Of a stretch of 33,072 nt of DNA, positions 15,965 to 23,702 are shown one piece after another. A program made the position numbers and the translations under genes. The DNA comes from Janibacter terrae NBRC 107853 (GTDB taxonomy: Bacteria; Actinomycetota; Actinomycetes; Actinomycetales; Dermatophilaceae). Position 1 is the first letter of the stretch, and the number at the start of each line of letters is the position of its first letter. The stretch spans positions 1-33,072 of the forward strand of contig NZ_BCUV01000009.1 in NCBI RefSeq assembly GCF_001591405.1. The letters are read 5' to 3'. The notes beneath the pieces were generated by a model. It had not been told where the DNA came from, did no database searches, and saw only the letters and a program-made list of their open reading frames with translations.

Positions 15965-16705
15965 CTACCTCGACCCGTGCTTGCGCCGCAGCGACCACAT
16001 CTGGGGCGAGCGCTCGACCTCGACGGCGACGTCCCAGGGCAAGGTGGCGGGTGCGGTCTCGCGGCGGAAGCTGCGCACGAGCCGACGGGCCAGCTCGGGG
16101 TCCGCGGCCACGCGGGCGGCCACGTCCCGGGCGGCCTGCTCGACGTCCTCGTCCTCGTGCGCGGACCACGCCATGCCGAGGCGGACGGCGTCCTCGCCGC
16201 TGACCTCCTCGCCGAAGAGCCCCATCCCCGCGGCGCTCTCCCGCCCGCCGACCCGGGCGAGCAGCGACAGGTGCCCGCCGCCGGGGTGGATCCCGATCTG
16301 GGCGAAGCCGGGCAGCAGGCGGGCCGTGCGCGAGACGACGCGCAGGTCGGTCGCCAGGGCGAGGTTGAGGCCAGCCCCTACGGCGGCCCCGCGCACGGCG
16401 GCGATCGTCGGCAGCTCGATCGAGCCGATCGTGGTGAAGGCGGAGTAGACCGTCTCCAGGCCGCGGTAGGCCTCGTCCTCGACCGGGTCGGCACCGACGC
16501 CGGCGAGGACGTCACGGACCGCACCGGCGCAGAAGTGGCCCCCACCCGTCACGACGACGGCGCCCACCGCTGCATCGGCCTCGGCCGTGCGCGCGGCGTC
16601 CACGAGCTGGCGCGACATCTCCACGGACAGCGCGTTGCGCCGGTCCGGGGCGTCGAGGGTGATGGTCGCGATGTGGTCGGCGACCTCGTAGCGGACCTCG
16701 GTCAT
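15965..16705 (-). CDS. enoyl-CoA hydratase/isomerase (crotonase) family protein without the catalytic glutamates
   Basis: A 246-residue crotonase-fold protein. The two oxyanion-hole segments are present: HFCAGA at 57-62 and RGAAVGAG at 105-112. The two glutamates used by true enoyl-CoA hydratases are not: the first position is Asn114 (GAGLNLALATD) and the second falls at Phe134 (LPGFAQIGIHPGGG, where hydratases have PE). It may bind an acyl-CoA and do another crotonase-type reaction, or only bind. The ATG at 16705 overlaps the stop of ychJ by 4 bases (ATGA), so the two are coupled. The substrate is unknown. Confidence 0.85.
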   Translation of the reverse strand: MTEVRYEVADHIATITLDAPDRRNALSVEMSRQLVDAARTAEADAAVGAVVVTGGGHFCAGAVRDVLAGVGADPVEDEAYRGLETVYSAFTTIGSIELPTIAAVRGAAVGAGLNLALATDLRVVSRTARLLPGFAQIGIHPGGGHLSLLARVGGRESAAGMGLFGEEVSGEDAVRLGMAWSAHEDEDVEQAARDVAARVAADPELARRLVRSFRRETAPATLPWDVAVEVERSPQMWSLRRKHGSR

Positions 16706-17067
16706 GGTTTTCCCTTCGTGTAGAACCAACGCCCGCCGCGTCGGGTGAACTCGCTGCGCTCGGCCAGCTCGCCGTCCGCGTGCCTGGCGACGAAGTCGAC
16801 GACGCCGGTCGGGTCGTCGGGTCCCCCGTCGACGACCTCCCGCACCTCGAGCCCGAGCCAGCGGGTGTCGTCCAGGTGGACCTGGGCCGGTCGGGTCCGG
16901 CCGTCCCAGGTGCGCCACAGGTGCTCGGCGTTGCCGTAGACGTGGGCTGTGTAGCGGCTGCGCATCAGCTCCTCGGCCGTGCTCGCCTGGCGCTCGCTCG
17001 CCAGGAGCGGGCCGCAGCATGCCGCGAGGTCGGCTCCGGAGCCACAGGGGCAGAGGTCGGTGCTCAT
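16702..17067 (-). CDS. YchJ family SEC-C motif protein
   Basis: A 121-residue YchJ-family protein. It opens with the zinc-binding SEC-C-like motif CPCGSG plus ACCGPLL (C6, C8, C17, C18), followed by the NTF2-like part with AEELMRSRYTAHV and VDFVARHADG, and ends RRGGRWFYTKG. The family is widespread and its function is unknown. The ATG at 17067 is chosen because it starts directly before the zinc motif; the upstream extension in frame is antisense to nothing useful and poorly protein-like. It sits 13 bases after DUF1275 on the same strand and overlaps the crotonase gene. Confidence 0.88.
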   Translation of the reverse strand: MSTDLCPCGSGADLAACCGPLLASERQASTAEELMRSRYTAHVYGNAEHLWRTWDGRTRPAQVHLDDTRWLGLEVREVVDGGPDDPTGVVDFVARHADGELAERSEFTRRGGRWFYTKGKP

Positions 17068-17080
17068 GGCAGCAGGGTAG

Positions 17081-17827
17081 TCAGGCCTGCTCGGACCGAC
17101 GCTCGGCCAGGTCGGCGGCCAGCGGGCGGACGGAGACGGCGACGAGGGCGAGGGCGCACGGTACGAGGACCGCGAAGCCGAGGCTGAGGTAGCCTCCTGC
17201 GCCGATGACGCCGCCGAGGACGAAGAGCAGGACGAGCGAGCCGAGCATCCGCAGCTTGGGCCAGTCACCCTGCACAGGCTCCAGGTCGGTGCGTCGGCTG
17301 CGGTAGCTGAGCTTGCCCAGCTCGATGCCGATGTCGGTCACCATGCCCGTGATGTGCGTCGTGCGGATCTGGGCGCCGGAGATCTTCGTGATGATCGCGT
17401 TCTGCAGGCCCATCGTGAAGCACAGGACCGGGACGAAGACGAGCTCGCGCCAGGACACCGTCAGCTCCTCCGCGAGCAGGCCGAAGACGAGCATCAGCGT
17501 CCCCTCGACGAGCAGGACGTTGGCGTAGCGGCTGCGCAGGCCACGACGGCGCCCCCAGTTGAAGATCACCGCGCAGGCCATCGCGCCGGTGACGAAGCTC
17601 GCGATCGAGAGCAGGCCGATGCCGACGAGGTAGTAGTCGCCGAGGACGAGGTGATCGGCGACCTGCGCGCCCACGCCCGTCATGTGCGAGGTGTAGAAGG
17701 CGACGGCGACGAAGCCGACCGAGTTGAGCACGCCGGCGACGAGGGCGAGGAGGGTCGCCAGCTGGTGGTTGAGCTCCGGGGTCCGCTCGGCGCCCGCGAT
17801 GCGCGTGAGGAAGCCGGGGCGCGCCAT
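17081..17827 (-). CDS. DUF1275 (YoaK family) membrane protein
   Basis: A 248-residue membrane protein of the YoaK/DUF1275 family with about six hydrophobic segments. Family marks are ALVAGVLNSVGFVAVAFYTSHMTG near the N-terminus, LCFTMGLQNAIITKISGAQIRTTHITG in the middle and GIELGKL after it. The role is unknown; a transport function is often guessed from the topology. The ATG at 17827 lies 7 bases after TAACCT (complement of 17835-17840), which argues for a leaderless start there rather than at 17848. It is probably the first gene of DUF1275-ychJ-crotonase. Confidence 0.85.
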   Translation of the reverse strand: MARPGFLTRIAGAERTPELNHQLATLLALVAGVLNSVGFVAVAFYTSHMTGVGAQVADHLVLGDYYLVGIGLLSIASFVTGAMACAVIFNWGRRRGLRSRYANVLLVEGTLMLVFGLLAEELTVSWRELVFVPVLCFTMGLQNAIITKISGAQIRTTHITGMVTDIGIELGKLSYRSRRTDLEPVQGDWPKLRMLGSLVLLFVLGGVIGAGGYLSLGFAVLVPCALALVAVSVRPLAADLAERRSEQA

Positions 17828-17834
17828 GGCACGG

Positions 17835-17840
17835 AGGTTA
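17835..17840 (-). promoter_or_regulatory. leaderless -10 box of the DUF1275 gene
   Basis: On the minus strand TAACCT is followed by 7 bases and the ATG at 17827. The box begins 4 bases after the stop of the FadR-type regulator, so a new transcript seems to start within this very short gap. Confidence 0.5.
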
Positions 17841-17844
17841 TCCC

Positions 17845-18480
17845 TCACGCACGAGGTGCCGTGGAGCGGATGTGCTGGGTGAGCGTCGTCCTGAGGGTCG
17901 CGGCGTCGCGGGCCTCGAGGAGGTCGACGAGCTGGTCGTGCTCCCGGGCGAGCGCGAGCATGTGCCGCTGCGGCGTCGGCTCACCGAGACGGGCGAGCCG
18001 GACGAAGGCGCCGAGCTGGTCGAGCAGCTGCAGGAGAGTGGGCATGCCCGCGACCTGCGCCAGCGCGCGGTGGAAGGCCTCGTCGCTGCCGAGGAAGGCT
18101 GCTGCGTCGCCCCCCTTCGCCTCCCGCCGCTGCCGGGCGACGAGGAGCCGCAGCCGGTCGACGTCCTCGTCGGTGCGGCGCTCGCAGGCCGCCTCCACTG
18201 CGGCACCTTCCAGTGCGGTGCGAAGGGAGGCGACCTCGCGCCGGTGGTCCTCGGAGACGTCGACGACGTGCAGCTGGCGTCGGGCGCCGGGCACGAGCAG
18301 CCCCTCGCTCGTGAGGGCGCGCAGCGCCTCGCGCACGGGGGTGCGCGAGACGCCGTGGGCCGTGGCCATCGCGGCCTCGTCGACCGCCTCGCCGGGGGCG
18401 AGGGAGCCGTCGAGGATCGCGGCGCGCAGCGCGGCGTGGACCTGTCCGGCCTTGGTCGTCGCCGAGGGCGCGGTGCTCAC
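17845..18480 (-). CDS. GntR family regulator, FadR/FCD subfamily
   Basis: A 211-residue transcription factor. The winged helix at about 10-75 contains LAPGEAVDEAAMATAHGVSR and the GntR signature TPVREALRALTSEGLL. The FCD ligand domain (about 80-205) has the metal or ligand set D133, H137, H181 and H203. FCD regulators usually repress genes for organic-acid, sugar-acid or aromatic catabolism and release DNA on binding a pathway acid. The GTG at 18480 overlaps the stop of the VOC gene (GTGA), so the two form one unit. Two TGTATACA palindromes lie before that unit, suggesting autoregulation. The inducer is unknown. Confidence 0.9.
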   Translation of the reverse strand: MSTAPSATTKAGQVHAALRAAILDGSLAPGEAVDEAAMATAHGVSRTPVREALRALTSEGLLVPGARRQLHVVDVSEDHRREVASLRTALEGAAVEAACERRTDEDVDRLRLLVARQRREAKGGDAAAFLGSDEAFHRALAQVAGMPTLLQLLDQLGAFVRLARLGEPTPQRHMLALAREHDQLVDLLEARDAATLRTTLTQHIRSTAPRA

Positions 18481-18902
18481 CTGGCGAAGATCATCGACTC
18501 GTCGGCAAAGGCCTTGAACTCCATGGCGTTGCCGGCCGGGTCGAGGAAGAACATCGTCCACTGCTCGCCTGCCTGGCCCTCGAACCGCAGGTAGGGCTCG
18601 ATGACGAACTCGGCGCCCGCGGCCTGCATCTTGCCGGCGAGGTCGTGGAAGTCGTCGTACGAGAGGACCGCGCCGAAGTGCGGGACCGGCACCTGGTGGT
18701 CGTCGACGGGGTTGTGCCCGGCGGGCCCGGGCGAGCCGTCCGCGGTCTGGTGCGTCACGACCTGGTGGCCGTAGAAGTTCCAGTCGACCCACAGGGTGTC
18801 CGAGCGCCCCTCCTCGAGGCCGAGGACGCCGCCGTAGAAGGCACGGGCTGCGGCGATGTCGTCGACGGGGATGGCCAGGTGGAAGCAGGGGCGGTGGGTC
18901 AC
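18477..18902 (-). CDS. VOC family (glyoxalase/extradiol-like) protein
   Basis: A 141-residue vicinal-oxygen-chelate protein with two beta-alpha-beta-beta-beta halves. Likely metal ligands are H8 (FHLAIPV), H75 (VPHFGAVL) and E128 (GNAMEFK). The pattern RFEGQAGEQWTMFFLDPAGNAMEFK is shared by a group of uncharacterised bacterial VOC proteins. Possible reactions include lyase, dioxygenase or isomerase steps on a small acid; none can be chosen. The GTG at 18902 has AGGAGG 5 bases upstream. The downstream FadR-type regulator probably controls it. Confidence 0.85.
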   Translation of the reverse strand: MTHRPCFHLAIPVDDIAAARAFYGGVLGLEEGRSDTLWVDWNFYGHQVVTHQTADGSPGPAGHNPVDDHQVPVPHFGAVLSYDDFHDLAGKMQAAGAEFVIEPYLRFEGQAGEQWTMFFLDPAGNAMEFKAFADESMIFAR

Positions 18903-18923
18903 GGGTCCTCCTCGGTACAGATG

Positions 18924-18953
18924 ATGTATACAACGCTACCCAATGTATACAAC
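18924..18953 (-). promoter_or_regulatory. two operator palindromes and promoter of the VOC-regulator unit
   Basis: The 11-mer ATGTATACAAC occurs twice, at 18924-18934 and 18943-18953, 19 bases apart; each contains the perfect palindrome TGTATACA. Read on the minus strand they supply TTGTAT as -35 and TATACA as -10 with 16 bases between, so operator and promoter coincide. FCD-type GntR proteins commonly bind such TTGTATACAA-like palindromes. Binding by the neighbouring regulator is inferred. Confidence 0.65.
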
Positions 18954-18976
18954 CGGCGCCAAGGTCGGGCACGAAA

Positions 18977-19012
18977 GAACCGGCCCCGATCCTGGAGGAC
19001 CGGAGCCGGTTC
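18977..19012 (-). terminator. terminator of tRNA-Pro
   Basis: GAACCGGC (18977-18984) pairs with GCCGGTTC (19005-19012), and the inside continues to pair (CCGATCCT with AGGACCGG, one mismatch). Read on the minus strand the hairpin starts 6 bases after the tRNA and is followed by TTTCG. Confidence 0.75.
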
Positions 19013-19018
19013 AGCGGG

Positions 19019-19092
<74 letters not shown>

Positions 19093-19127
19093 AAGCGTGC
19101 ACCACCTGCTCGAGGCGGCGACAAGGA

Positions 19128-19133
19128 AGGATA
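19128..19133 (-). promoter_or_regulatory. candidate -10 box of tRNA-Pro
   Basis: TATCCT on the minus strand lies 35 bases before the tRNA 5' end, which would give a leader of about 30 bases removed by RNase P. No clear -35 element is seen. Confidence 0.3.
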
Positions 19134-19164
19134 ACCCAGTCCCCGGCCCGAGCCACAATCGGGG

Positions 19165-19707
19165 TCAGCGCCCGGTCCGCCGCGGACCCGGGGCGGTGGG
19201 CGCGAGCCGCTCCGTCACCGTGTCGGTCAGGCCGGTCTCGCTCGGCCCGGTCGGCTCGGTCGGTTCGGTCGTCTCGCCCGTCCCGGTGCCGGTGGGGTCC
19301 GGGCCCGGGACGGTCGTCGTCGACTCGGTCGCGGGGGGCGTGTACGGAGGCGTGTACTCCGGCGTCGGCGGCGGGGTCCACGTCTCGGTGGGCGGCGGCG
19401 TCCAGGTGTCGGTCGGCGGCGGGGTCCACTCGCTGGTCGTCGTCGGCTCGGGCTCGGGCGCCTGGGTGGTGGTCGGCTCCGGGGCCGTCGTCTCCACGGT
19501 GCTCGCGGAGGAAGACGTCGATGTCGACGTCGTCGAGCTCTTCCTCGTCCTCGTGGACGAGCTCGACGAGGTGGAGGGCTGGCTCGTCGACAGGTTGGGT
19601 GCCGGGGGCAGGTCCGCGACGGGCGCGGCCCCGGCGAGGGCCCAGGCGGAGGACCCGCAGGCGAAGACCGCCGCGACCGCCAGGACGGTCACCTCGCGTG
19701 CGTTCAT
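19165..19707 (-). CDS. exported Thr/Ser/Pro-rich protein
   Basis: A 180-residue protein with an N-terminal hydrophobic segment (about residues 5-28, ending ALAGAAPVA) that acts as a signal peptide or anchor. The rest is low complexity: a Ser/Thr run with STSTSSSAST, then PEPTTTQ-type units, then near-repeats of TWTPPPT (three copies, followed by PEYTPPYTPP), then TGTGTGETTEPTEPTG. Such regions in actinobacteria are often O-mannosylated wall spacers; that is inferred. I recognise no folded domain. GGAAGGA precedes the ATG at 19707. The start overlaps the stop of the metallophosphoesterase (ATGA), so the two are made together. Confidence 0.7.
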   Translation of the reverse strand: MNAREVTVLAVAAVFACGSSAWALAGAAPVADLPPAPNLSTSQPSTSSSSSTRTRKSSTTSTSTSSSASTVETTAPEPTTTQAPEPEPTTTSEWTPPPTDTWTPPPTETWTPPPTPEYTPPYTPPATESTTTVPGPDPTGTGTGETTEPTEPTGPSETGLTDTVTERLAPTAPGPRRTGR

Positions 19708-20645
19708 CGATCGAGTCCTTCCGGGACGAGGGTCATGAGCGTGGCCTCTGGTCGGCAGGCGAAGCGTACAGGCGCGAAGCGCGACGCCCCGAGGCCCGCG
19801 GACACGTGCAACCACGCCGCGTCGTCCGGCCCGCTGCCCGCGCGACCGGCACCCGGCCACCAGCGCGAGACCCCCTTCGCCCGACGTCGGTCGAGGTCGC
19901 AGTTGGTGACGAGCGCGCCGTACCCCGGTACGCACAGCTGGCCGCCGTGGGTGTGGCCGGCGATGACGAGCCGCGCGCCGTCGCCCGTCATCGCGTCGAG
20001 GACGCGCCGGTACGGCGCGTGCGTGACGCCGATCGTGGTCGTCGCGGTCGGGTCGGCGGGCGCGCTCACCGCGGCGTAGTCGTCCCGATGGATGTGCGGG
20101 TCGTCGACGCCCACGAGGTCCAGGCGATCGGCACCGACGGTGATGCTCGTGCGCGCGTTGTCGAGGTCGACCCACCCGCGCTCGGTCATGCCGGAGCGCA
20201 GCTCGTCGGTCGGCAGCGCGATCCTGCGGCCGACGATCTCGGCGTGGTTCGTGGTGAGGTAGCGGGCCGGGTTCTTCAGGACCGGCGCGTGGTAGTCGTT
20301 GGAGCCCATGACGAAGACCCCCGGGCGCTCGAGCAGCGGCCCCATCGCGGCGAGCGCGGCGGGGACGGCCTCGAGGTGACTGAGGTTGTCGCCCGTGTTG
20401 ACGACGAGGTCCGGCTCGAGCGCGGCGAGCGATCGGATCCACTCGGCCTTGGCGCGCTGACCGGGGACCATGTGGATGTCACTGAGCTGCAGGACCCGCA
20501 CGGGCAGCGAGCCGGCGCGCAGCACCGGCAGCGTGTAACGGCGCAAGGCGAAGAGCCGCGGCTCGACGAGCGTCCCCCAGGCCAGGACGGCGGCTCCGGT
20601 GGCGGCGATCCCGGCCACGGACCGGACGAAGGGGGAGGAGGTCAC
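19704..20645 (-). CDS. membrane-anchored metallophosphoesterase
   Basis: A 313-residue calcineurin-like phosphoesterase with an N-terminal transmembrane helix (about 8-27). All metal motifs are present: SDIH (D56, H58), NTGDN, GSNDYH, THAPYRR and AGHTHGGQ. The YkuE/YaeI-type architecture suggests action on a lipid-linked phosphate such as a lipid A-like, isoprenoid or phospholipid substrate at the membrane; the true substrate is unknown. The GTG at 20645 lies 6 bases after CAAGAT (complement of 20652-20657) and gives a normal N-terminus; the ATG at 20744 would be antisense to yqeY. It diverges from yqeY and is coupled to the Thr/Pro-rich gene. Confidence 0.9.
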   Translation of the reverse strand: MTSSPFVRSVAGIAATGAAVLAWGTLVEPRLFALRRYTLPVLRAGSLPVRVLQLSDIHMVPGQRAKAEWIRSLAALEPDLVVNTGDNLSHLEAVPAALAAMGPLLERPGVFVMGSNDYHAPVLKNPARYLTTNHAEIVGRRIALPTDELRSGMTERGWVDLDNARTSITVGADRLDLVGVDDPHIHRDDYAAVSAPADPTATTTIGVTHAPYRRVLDAMTGDGARLVIAGHTHGGQLCVPGYGALVTNCDLDRRRAKGVSRWWPGAGRAGSGPDDAAWLHVSAGLGASRFAPVRFACRPEATLMTLVPEGLDR

Positions 20646-20651
20646 CGCCCC

Positions 20652-20696
20652 ATCTTGGCAAAGTCGGCGGACGCCGCGTGCCGACACTGCGACAAT
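20652..20696. promoter_or_regulatory. divergent leaderless promoters of the phosphoesterase and yqeY
   Basis: Within a 57-base gap, the minus strand has CAAGAT (20652-20657) 6 bases before GTG at 20645, and the plus strand has GACAAT (20691-20696) 6 bases before ATG at 20703. The plus-strand promoter may use TTGGCA (20655-20660) only with an over-long spacer, so the -35 is uncertain. Confidence 0.45.
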
Positions 20697-20702
20697 CGGG
20701 TC

Positions 20703-21161
20703 ATGACCGACACTCTCAAGGACACCCTCCAGCACGACCTCCACACGGCGATGCGCGCCCGTGAGCAGGTCCGGGTCGCCACGCTGCGCATGGTGCTCAC
20801 CGGCATCAGCAACGAAGAGGTTTCCGGCACCGAGGCCAAGCAGCTCACCGACGCGGAGACGCTCAAGGTCGTCGCCAAGGAGGCCAAGAAGCGCAAGGAG
20901 TCGGCCACCGCCTTCCGTGACGCCGGTCGCCCCGAGCTAGCCGAGCGCGAGGAGGCCGAGCTCGCCGTCCTCGCGGAGTACCTGCCCGAGCAGCTCGGTG
21001 ACGACGAGCTCACCGCCATCGTCGACCGCGCCATCGCGCAGGTCGGCGCGACCTCGATGGCGCAGATGGGCCAGGTCATGGGGGTGGCCCAGGCCGAGGC
21101 TGCCGGTCGCGCCGACGGTGGCGCCATCGCGGCCAAGGTCAAGGCGCGCCTGGCCGGCTAG
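20703..21161 (+). CDS. GatB/YqeY domain protein
   Basis: A 152-residue free-standing YqeY protein, the domain that binds tRNA at the C-terminus of GatB. Motifs are LKDTLQHDLHTAMRAREQVR, a central VVAKEAKKRKESATAFRDAGR, the conserved LAEYLPEQL, and the end AQAEAAGRADGGAIAAKVKA. It is complete. A role with tRNA is assumed from the domain; no activity is established for lone copies. It is probably transcribed without a leader from GACAAT 6 bases before the ATG. Its stop codon shares the tetramer CTAG with the stop of the convergent PBP gene. Confidence 0.92.
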   Translation: MTDTLKDTLQHDLHTAMRAREQVRVATLRMVLTGISNEEVSGTEAKQLTDAETLKVVAKEAKKRKESATAFRDAGRPELAEREEAELAVLAEYLPEQLGDDELTAIVDRAIAQVGATSMAQMGQVMGVAQAEAAGRADGGAIAAKVKARLAG

Positions 21162-23689
21162 TTGCCGCCCGACGGCTTGGCGGTCTTCTTGGGCTTCGTC
21201 GGCCTGGGCTTGGACGTCGTCGTGGGGGCAGAGGTCGTGGTCGGCGCCGGTGTCGAGGTCGTGCTCGGCCTCTGCGTCGTCGTGGGGGCCGGCTGCTGGG
21301 TCGTCGTGACCGGCGGCGGCGGTGTGAACGTCGTGCTCGGCGGCGGCGGCGGGGTGTAGGGCGGGATGCCGTTGGAGATGTACATCGTCAGGGTCGCACC
21401 CTTGAGTGCCTTGCCGCTCGGCTGCGTGTAAGCGATGGCGCCGGCCTGGACGCTGCTGTTGACCTGGCCGCCCTCCTTGACCTTGAAGCCGGCCTTCTCC
21501 AGGGCGGCCCGGGCCTGGGTCGGCCCCTGGCCGGTGACGTCGGGAATGGTGCGCAGGTCGCCGTTGACGACCTTCTTGCTCGGCTTGGCGAAGCGCTTCT
21601 TCGCCATCCCCTCCGAGGCCTCGTTCATGATCTCCTGCCAGATCGGCGCCGCGATCGTGCCGCCGAAGACCTGGTCGTAGTACCGGCCGCCGAGGGTGAT
21701 GCCGTCCATGTCGTACTCGCGGATCGGGGAGCCGACCCAGATCGCGGTGGACAGCTGCGGGGTGTACCCGGCGAACCAGGACTGCTTGTGGTTGTCCGTC
21801 GTGCCGGTCTTGCCCGCGGCCTGGCGCCCGTTGGCGAGGTCGAGGCCCGCGGCGGTGCCGCCGGCTTCGAGGGGTCCGAGGAGCAGCTGGGTCACGCCCC
21901 TGGCGACGTCCTTGTCGAGGACCTGCTTGCACGGGCGGGGGGTGATCTTCAGCTTCTTGCCGGTCGCCGTCGTGATCGACTCGATCGGGTTGGGCGGGCA
22001 GTACTTGCCGTCCGCCGCCAGGGTGGCGTAGCTGGACGCGAGCTGGAGGGGGGAGGTCGAGTCCGAGCCGAGGACGAGGTTGGAGATGGCGTAGTCGCCC
22101 TTGACCTTCTTGCCGCCCGCGTAGGTCAGGCCGTAGGGGAGGCCGTAGCCGTCCACCAGGCCCATCTTCGACATGACCTTGGGGATGTTGCACGAGCCGA
22201 CATCGGAGGCGAGCTGCGCGAAGGCGGTGTTGATCGACTTCTTGGTCATCTCGGCGAGGGTCATCCTGCCGCCGATCTGGTAGTCGTTCGACACGGCCCA
22301 CGTCGGGTCGTTGGTCGTGCAGCCCTTCTGGAAGTCGCCCGGGGAGAATTCGTGCGGGTTCTTCACGCCGGCCGGGGGAGCGTTGACGGTCGACTTGAGC
22401 GGCTTGCCCTTCTCGAGCGCGGCGACGAGGGCGTACATCTTGGCCGTGGAGCCGATGGCGAAGCCGTTGGTGCCGCCGTACTGGGCCGGGACGCTCCACG
22501 CCTGCTCGGAGTAGCGGGTCGAGGCCTTCTTGAGGCCGATCTTGTACGTCGAGGTCTGGGCGATCGCCCGGACCTTGCCGGTGCCCGGCTCGACGAGGGC
22601 GCCGGCCGCGCCGAACCGCTCCGTGCCGGTGGGGACGCGCTCGGTGAGGTCGTCCTTGAGCTTCTTCTGCCAGTCGCGACGCAGCGTGGTCCTGATCTTC
22701 AGACCGCCGGTGTTGACGGCGAGCATGCGTGCGTCGGGGTCGGGCCCGAGCTCGGGCATCGTGCGCAGGTACTGGATGACGTAGTTGCAGAAGTACGGGT
22801 CGGCGGCCTTGGAGCAGGTGCCGCCCTCGTTCTTCTTGATCTTCAGCATGTCCTCGACGTCCTTGGCCTTGGCCGCGTCCGCCTGGGCCGGGGTCACCAT
22901 GCCGAGCTGCTGCATCCGGGTGATGACGAGGTCACGGCGCTCCTGGACCTCGTCGGGGTTGGTGCGCATGTTGAGGCGGCTCGGGGACTGGACCACGCCG
23001 GCCAGGGTCGCCGACTCGGCGAGGCCGAGGTCCTTGGCGGGCTTGCTGAAGAAGTGCTGCGCCGCCGCCTCGACCCCGTAGGCCTGGTCGCCGTAGAGGG
23101 CCAGGTTGAGGTAGCCGGCGAGGATCTGGTCCTTGGTGTGAGTCTTCTCGACGTTGAGCGCGTACTTGAGCTCCTGCAGCTTGCGGCTGTAGGTCTGCTC
23201 CGTCGCCGCCGTGACGCCGGCCTCGTCGCCCTCGGCGCGGGCCTTCTCGACGAGCATGAGTTTCACGTACTGCTGGGTGATCGAGGAACCACCCTGGGTC
23301 TCGCCGTCCGAGGCGTTGGACACGAGCGCACGGGTCGTGCCGCGCACGTCGATGCCGCCGTGCTCGTAGAAGCGGCTGTCCTCGATGGCGATCTGCGCCT
23401 TGCGCATCGTCGGCGAGATCTTGCTCAGCGGGACGACGACGCGGTTGTCGGCGTAGGGGGTGGCGAGCAGCTTGTCGTCGGCCGAGTAGATCTTCGACTG
23501 CTGCGACAAAGCGCTGGCCGTGAACTCGTCATCGAGCTCGTTGAAGGCGGTGGCCGTGGACTTGGCCGCGCCGCCGGTCGCCCCGGCGATCGGGATGACG
23601 ATGCCCGCACCGACGAGGCCGAGACCCACCGCCACGGCCAGGAAGGCGCCGAGCAGGCGGAAGAGGTGCGGCATCCCTGAGTCAGACAT
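21158..23689 (-). CDS. bifunctional penicillin-binding protein with PASTA domain
   Basis: An 843-residue class A PBP that polymerises and cross-links peptidoglycan outside the membrane. A transmembrane helix (about 10-36) precedes the glycosyltransferase with EDSRFYEHGG (E103) and GGSSITQQ (133-140). The transpeptidase has STAK (S414-K417), SIN (485-487) and KTG (627-629). A PASTA domain occupies about 715-782 (PDVTGQGPTQARAALEKAGF). The last 60 residues are Thr/Pro-rich and then basic (KPRPTKPKKTAKPSGGN). It corresponds in place to M. tuberculosis ponA2. The ATG at 23689 lies 7 bases after TACCCT, again a leaderless pattern. The whiB gene usual next to it is missing. Confidence 0.96.
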   Translation of the reverse strand: MSDSGMPHLFRLLGAFLAVAVGLGLVGAGIVIPIAGATGGAAKSTATAFNELDDEFTASALSQQSKIYSADDKLLATPYADNRVVVPLSKISPTMRKAQIAIEDSRFYEHGGIDVRGTTRALVSNASDGETQGGSSITQQYVKLMLVEKARAEGDEAGVTAATEQTYSRKLQELKYALNVEKTHTKDQILAGYLNLALYGDQAYGVEAAAQHFFSKPAKDLGLAESATLAGVVQSPSRLNMRTNPDEVQERRDLVITRMQQLGMVTPAQADAAKAKDVEDMLKIKKNEGGTCSKAADPYFCNYVIQYLRTMPELGPDPDARMLAVNTGGLKIRTTLRRDWQKKLKDDLTERVPTGTERFGAAGALVEPGTGKVRAIAQTSTYKIGLKKASTRYSEQAWSVPAQYGGTNGFAIGSTAKMYALVAALEKGKPLKSTVNAPPAGVKNPHEFSPGDFQKGCTTNDPTWAVSNDYQIGGRMTLAEMTKKSINTAFAQLASDVGSCNIPKVMSKMGLVDGYGLPYGLTYAGGKKVKGDYAISNLVLGSDSTSPLQLASSYATLAADGKYCPPNPIESITTATGKKLKITPRPCKQVLDKDVARGVTQLLLGPLEAGGTAAGLDLANGRQAAGKTGTTDNHKQSWFAGYTPQLSTAIWVGSPIREYDMDGITLGGRYYDQVFGGTIAAPIWQEIMNEASEGMAKKRFAKPSKKVVNGDLRTIPDVTGQGPTQARAALEKAGFKVKEGGQVNSSVQAGAIAYTQPSGKALKGATLTMYISNGIPPYTPPPPPSTTFTPPPPVTTTQQPAPTTTQRPSTTSTPAPTTTSAPTTTSKPRPTKPKKTAKPSGGN

Positions 23690-23696
23690 GCGGCAC

Positions 23697-23702
23697 AGGG
23701 TA
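23697..23702 (-). promoter_or_regulatory. leaderless -10 box of the PBP gene
   Basis: On the minus strand TACCCT is followed by 7 bases and the ATG at 23689, in the 53-base gap after the ArsA-like gene. Confidence 0.5.

Noticed and set aside
19321-19470. Tandem DNA repeats as a CRISPR or minisatellite
   Set aside because: The repetition follows codons for TWTPPPT in the Thr/Pro-rich protein; there are no unique spacers.
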